A DNA stretch of 64,000 nucleotides from DATHRK01 sp035513295. Lineage in GTDB: Bacteria; Gemmatimonadota; Gemmatimonadetes; Longimicrobiales; RSA9. A model generated the notes under the pieces. It was given only the letters and a program-made list of their open reading frames with translations. It did no database searches and had not been told where the DNA came from. The DNA is taken from contig DATKCH010000103.1 in the NCBI GenBank assembly GCA_035513295.1, positions 4,439-68,438 on the forward strand, written 5' to 3'. This document shows, piece after piece, positions 61,713 through 64,000 of the stretch (position 1 is its first letter; every line of letters starts with the position of its first letter). Both the position numbers and the translations under genes were made by a program.

Positions 61713-62209
61713 TGCCGGCGCGCGAGGCCAGGGTCCCGCGTCCGCGGCGCATCGCCATCTGCGGGGGGACGGTGCCGTCCTCCGAGGAGCTGCGCCAGGC
61801 CGAAGCCGCGGGTCGGGCGCTCGCCGAAGCCGGCGCGATCCTGGTCTGCGGCGGGCTGGGCGGCGTGATGGCGGCCGCCTGCCGCGGCGCGGCCGACGCC
61901 GGCGGCACGACCATCGGGGTGCTGCCGGGCCGCGACTCGGCGTCGGCGAACCCCTGGGTGGGGATCCCCCTCGCGTCCGGGTTGGGAGAGGCGCGCAACG
62001 CCCTCGTCGTGGCCTTCGCCGACGCCGTCATCGCGGTCGGCGGTTCGTGGGGCACGCTGTCCGAGGTCGCGCTCGCGCGCGCGACCGACCGCGCGGTCAT
62101 CCTGGTGCAACCGGGCCTCACGGCGGGCCTTCCGCTGCCGGTCGCGCGGGACGGACCGGAGGCCGTCGCCATGGCGCTGGAGCGGTGCGCCGCGGCGGGT
62201 GCCGCGTGA
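61712..62209 (+). CDS. LOG-family protein (TIGR00725-like)
   Basis: A 165-residue Rossmann-type protein. ICGGTVPSSEELRQAE, LVCGGLGGVMAAACRGA (nucleotide-binding glycines), and GGSWGTLSEVALA (the LOG/lysine-decarboxylase-like PGGxGTxxE site, here without the leading Pro). Relatives release free cytokinins or cleave nucleoside 5'-monophosphates, or bind (p)ppGpp-like ligands. The specific ligand is unknown. Starts at 61712 within the glpK stop. Confidence 0.85.
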   Translation: MPAREARVPRPRRIAICGGTVPSSEELRQAEAAGRALAEAGAILVCGGLGGVMAAACRGAADAGGTTIGVLPGRDSASANPWVGIPLASGLGEARNALVVAFADAVIAVGGSWGTLSEVALARATDRAVILVQPGLTAGLPLPVARDGPEAVAMALERCAAAGAA

Positions 62210-62679
62210 ACGCTCGTCCGGCCGTCCTCACGTTCTGCCTGGCGGGGGTCGCCGCGGCCGGTCCCGGAGTGGCCGCGGCGCAGACGGCTTTCCTCCCGCT
62301 CGAGGCGCCCCCTGCTGGTCCACGCGCGGGCTCCCCGTTCGTGACCGCGCATGCCGGCCCGGTTCGGCCGTTCCCGGACGGCGGCGCGGTCCCGCCGCGG
62401 CGCGACCGGCGGGCCGCGCCCGATCCATGGCTCGGCGAGGACAAGGGGCGTCACATGGTGGCCTCGTTCGCGCTGACGGCGTTCGCGTTCGGCGGGGCCA
62501 ACGCGGTCGGAGTGGACTGGCCCGACGCGGGTGCGGCCGCCGGGGCCCTGGCGTTCGGCGCGGGCATCGCCAAGGAACTGAGCGACCGCGCCCGCGGCGG
62601 CCCCTTCAGCGCCCGCGACGTGGCCTGGAACGCGCTGGGGATCGGCGCCGCCCTGCTGCTGGCCTCGCGGGCCCGCTAG
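62206..62679 (+). CDS. YfiM/DUF2279-like membrane protein
   Basis: A 157-residue protein with a signal-like N-terminus (LAGVAAAGPGVAAAQT), a Pro-rich spacer, then DKGRHMVASFALTAFAFG, AGIAKELSDRARGGPF and ARDVAWNALGIGAA, which match the pattern of YfiM/DUF2279-type inner-membrane lipoproteins (DK-x2-H, KE-x2-D, D-x3-N). The GTG start overlaps the preceding stop. Function unknown in the family. Confidence 0.75.
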   Translation: MNARPAVLTFCLAGVAAAGPGVAAAQTAFLPLEAPPAGPRAGSPFVTAHAGPVRPFPDGGAVPPRRDRRAAPDPWLGEDKGRHMVASFALTAFAFGGANAVGVDWPDAGAAAGALAFGAGIAKELSDRARGGPFSARDVAWNALGIGAALLLASRAR

Positions 62680-62973
62680 ATGAACACGGAATTGACGATC
62701 GGTCTCCTGATCGGAGCCGTCGCGCTGGCGTTCGCCGCCTTCCCCATCCTGCGCCGGAAAGGCGCGCCGCGCGCGAGCGATGAGCGCGCCCTGGATCGTC
62801 TCGTGGACCGCGCGGCGGACTCGCTCGCGGCGGCCACCGCGTGCGCGCGCTGTTACGCCGCGAATCCGGCCGGATCGCGGTTCTGCGCCGCCTGCGGGAA
62901 GCCGCTGGCGGGCGCGCACGCGCCAGCGGCGGGTGATGCCGACGCGGGCGCGCGCGGGGGTGCGGCGCCGTGA
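62680..62973 (+). CDS. Small membrane protein with C-terminal zinc ribbon
   Basis: A 97-residue protein: one N-terminal membrane segment (IGLLIGAVALAFAAFPIL), a helical linker, and a zinc-ribbon pair (CARCYAAN ... FCAACGKPL), followed by an Ala/Gly tail. The start ATG follows the previous stop directly (TAGATG) and its stop overlaps the threonine aldolase start. Such small zinc-ribbon membrane proteins are common and unassigned. Confidence 0.75.
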   Translation: MNTELTIGLLIGAVALAFAAFPILRRKGAPRASDERALDRLVDRAADSLAAATACARCYAANPAGSRFCAACGKPLAGAHAPAAGDADAGARGGAAP

Positions 62974-63989
62974 TCGACCTGCGCAGCGACACGGTCACGC
63001 GTCCTACGCCCGGCATGCGCGCCGCGATGGCGGAGGCGGAGGTCGGCGACGACGTGCTCGGCGATGACCCCACCGTGCGTGCGCTCGAAGAGCGGGTCGC
63101 CGAGCTGCTGGGCAAGGACGCCGCTCTCTTCCTGCCCAGCGGGGTGATGGGCAACACCGTCGCGGTGCTCGCCCAGGCGCCGCCCGCCACGGAGGTCGTG
63201 ATGGACGCCGACGCGCACGTCGTCAACTGGGAGGACGGCGCCACCGCGATGTGGGGCGGAGTCCAGATCCGTACGCACGAGGCCGACGGCGGCCTGCCGG
63301 TCTTGGTGCGCGTGGAGGCCGCGATCCGCGACGCCGGTCCCTACACCATACGCACGTCGCTGGTCTGCCTGGAGAACACGCACAACGGCTCGGGCGGGCG
63401 GGTGCTGCCGATCGAGCTGGCCGGCGCGGTGGCGGCCCTCGCCCGCTCGCACGGGCTGGCCGTGCACCTGGACGGCGCGCGCCTCTGGAACGCGGCGGTC
63501 GCGACGGGCGCGTCCCTGGCCGAACTGGCTGCGTGCGCGGATACCGTGATGGTCACGCTGTCCAAGGGTCTGGGCTGCCCGGTCGGCTCGGCCCTGGCTC
63601 TGCCCGCGTCCCTGCACGAGCGCGCGTGGCGGCTCCGGCGCCGACTCGGCGGCGCGATGCGGCAGTCGGGAGTGCTGGCCGCGGCCGCGCTGTACGCGCT
63701 CGACCACCACCGCGACCGCCTTTCCGAGGACCACCGGCGGGCGCGCGATCTCGCGGTCGCGGTCGGCGGGATCCCGGGCGTCCGCGTCGTCCCCCCGGAG
63801 ACCAACATCGTCATGATTCACCTGAGCGACGACGGGCCCGACGCCGACGCCGCGCGCACGGGGTTGGAGGAACGGGGGGTGAAATTGAGCCGCTTCTCGC
63901 GGCGGCGGCTGCGCGCCGTGACGCACCTCGACATCGACGACGAGGACATCGGCGCGGCGGCGCGGGCCCTCGAAGAGGTGCTCTCGTGA
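62970..63989 (+). CDS. ltaE: L-threonine aldolase
   Basis: PLP enzyme that splits threonine or allo-threonine to glycine and acetaldehyde. 339 residues from the GTG at 62970. IDLRSDTVTRPTPGMRAAMA opens the N-terminus; CLENTHNGSGG, VHLDGARLWNA and the PLP-Lys region VTLSKGLGCPVGS are family signatures. The next gene starts within its stop codon (GTGA at 63986). Low-specificity and L-allo types are not distinguishable by eye. Confidence 0.93.
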   Translation: MIDLRSDTVTRPTPGMRAAMAEAEVGDDVLGDDPTVRALEERVAELLGKDAALFLPSGVMGNTVAVLAQAPPATEVVMDADAHVVNWEDGATAMWGGVQIRTHEADGGLPVLVRVEAAIRDAGPYTIRTSLVCLENTHNGSGGRVLPIELAGAVAALARSHGLAVHLDGARLWNAAVATGASLAELAACADTVMVTLSKGLGCPVGSALALPASLHERAWRLRRRLGGAMRQSGVLAAAALYALDHHRDRLSEDHRRARDLAVAVGGIPGVRVVPPETNIVMIHLSDDGPDADAARTGLEERGVKLSRFSRRRLRAVTHLDIDDEDIGAAARALEEVLS

Positions 63990-64000
63990 AGCGGGATCCG
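63986..64000 (+). CDS. Start of a following gene, cut by the window edge
   Basis: GTG at 63986 overlaps the threonine aldolase stop as GTGA and reads V-K-R-D-P to the last base. The overlap matches the coupling style of the neighbourhood. Too short to identify. Confidence 0.35.

Overview
The window is a very GC-rich (strong G/C third-position bias), densely coded chromosomal segment with about 60 genes and no rRNA, tRNA, CRISPR, prophage or transposase that I could recognise. The genes point to a didermic (outer-membrane) bacterium: SurA and a PpiC-type lipoprotein chaperone, a TonB-dependent receptor, FtsEX-EnvC, and lytic transglycosylases. A YpdA-type bacillithiol-disulfide reductase sits beside these. 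Base composition, gene content and the mfd-PPIase-surA-pdxA-ftsEX-envC order suggest Gemmatimonadota or a close relative. That placement is an inference, not a proof.

Layout. 1-2655 (+): 3' part of guaB, a small protein of unknown function, and a LysM lytic transglycosylase. 2684-18732 (-): one long co-directional block, DUF58 protein, BatA-like vWA membrane protein, mfd, PpiC lipoprotein, surA, pdxA, ftsE, ftsX, envC, holB, moaC and a second lytic transglycosylase, closed by a clear intrinsic terminator at 2656-2679. The only gene-free stretch over 300 bases (9019-9387, between surA and pdxA) holds a palindromic repeat element. 18903-26725 (+): small membrane protein, lepA, then five genes with 4-base GTGA overlaps or close spacing: ROK kinase, PfkB kinase, a STAS-HATPase protein, a STAS-like (DUF4325-type) protein and a TonB-dependent receptor. 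26749-27531 (-): a protein whose C-terminal domain is a paralogue of the small protein after guaB.

27667-36460 (+): cystathionine gamma-synthase family enzyme, penicillin-acylase family hydrolase, ypdA, pruA, NifU-like scaffold, mrp, a 74-residue ORF and a SAM hydroxide adenosyltransferase. 36492-40071 (-): ECF sigma factor, anti-sigma factor, and two envelope genes that they probably accompany. 40302-44406 (+): menaquinone methyltransferase, MscL with a zinc-ribbon tail, ABC-2 exporter, YfcE-like phosphodiesterase and a small membrane protein, ended by an intrinsic terminator. 44491-54701 (-): GIY-YIG UvrC-like protein, mutM, purD, serine hydrolase lipoprotein, AraC regulator, MFS transporter, M48 peptidase, membrane protein and cystathionine gamma-synthase. 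54836-64000 (+): alpha/beta hydrolase, glmM, glmS, dtd, maf, glpK, LOG-family protein, YfiM-like protein, zinc-ribbon membrane protein, threonine aldolase, and the first codons of another gene.

The genes are mostly housekeeping: envelope assembly and division, amino-sugar supply (glmM-glmS), DNA repair, purine, sulfur and one-carbon metabolism. The least explained parts are the STAS-HATPase/STAS-like pair inside a sugar-kinase/TonB operon, the unnamed domain shared by the 932 and 26749 proteins, the palindromic element with a separate solo end at 40161, the truncated UvrC-like nuclease coupled to mutM, and the zinc-ribbon MscL. I did not find a clear wholly new system; these are the leads.
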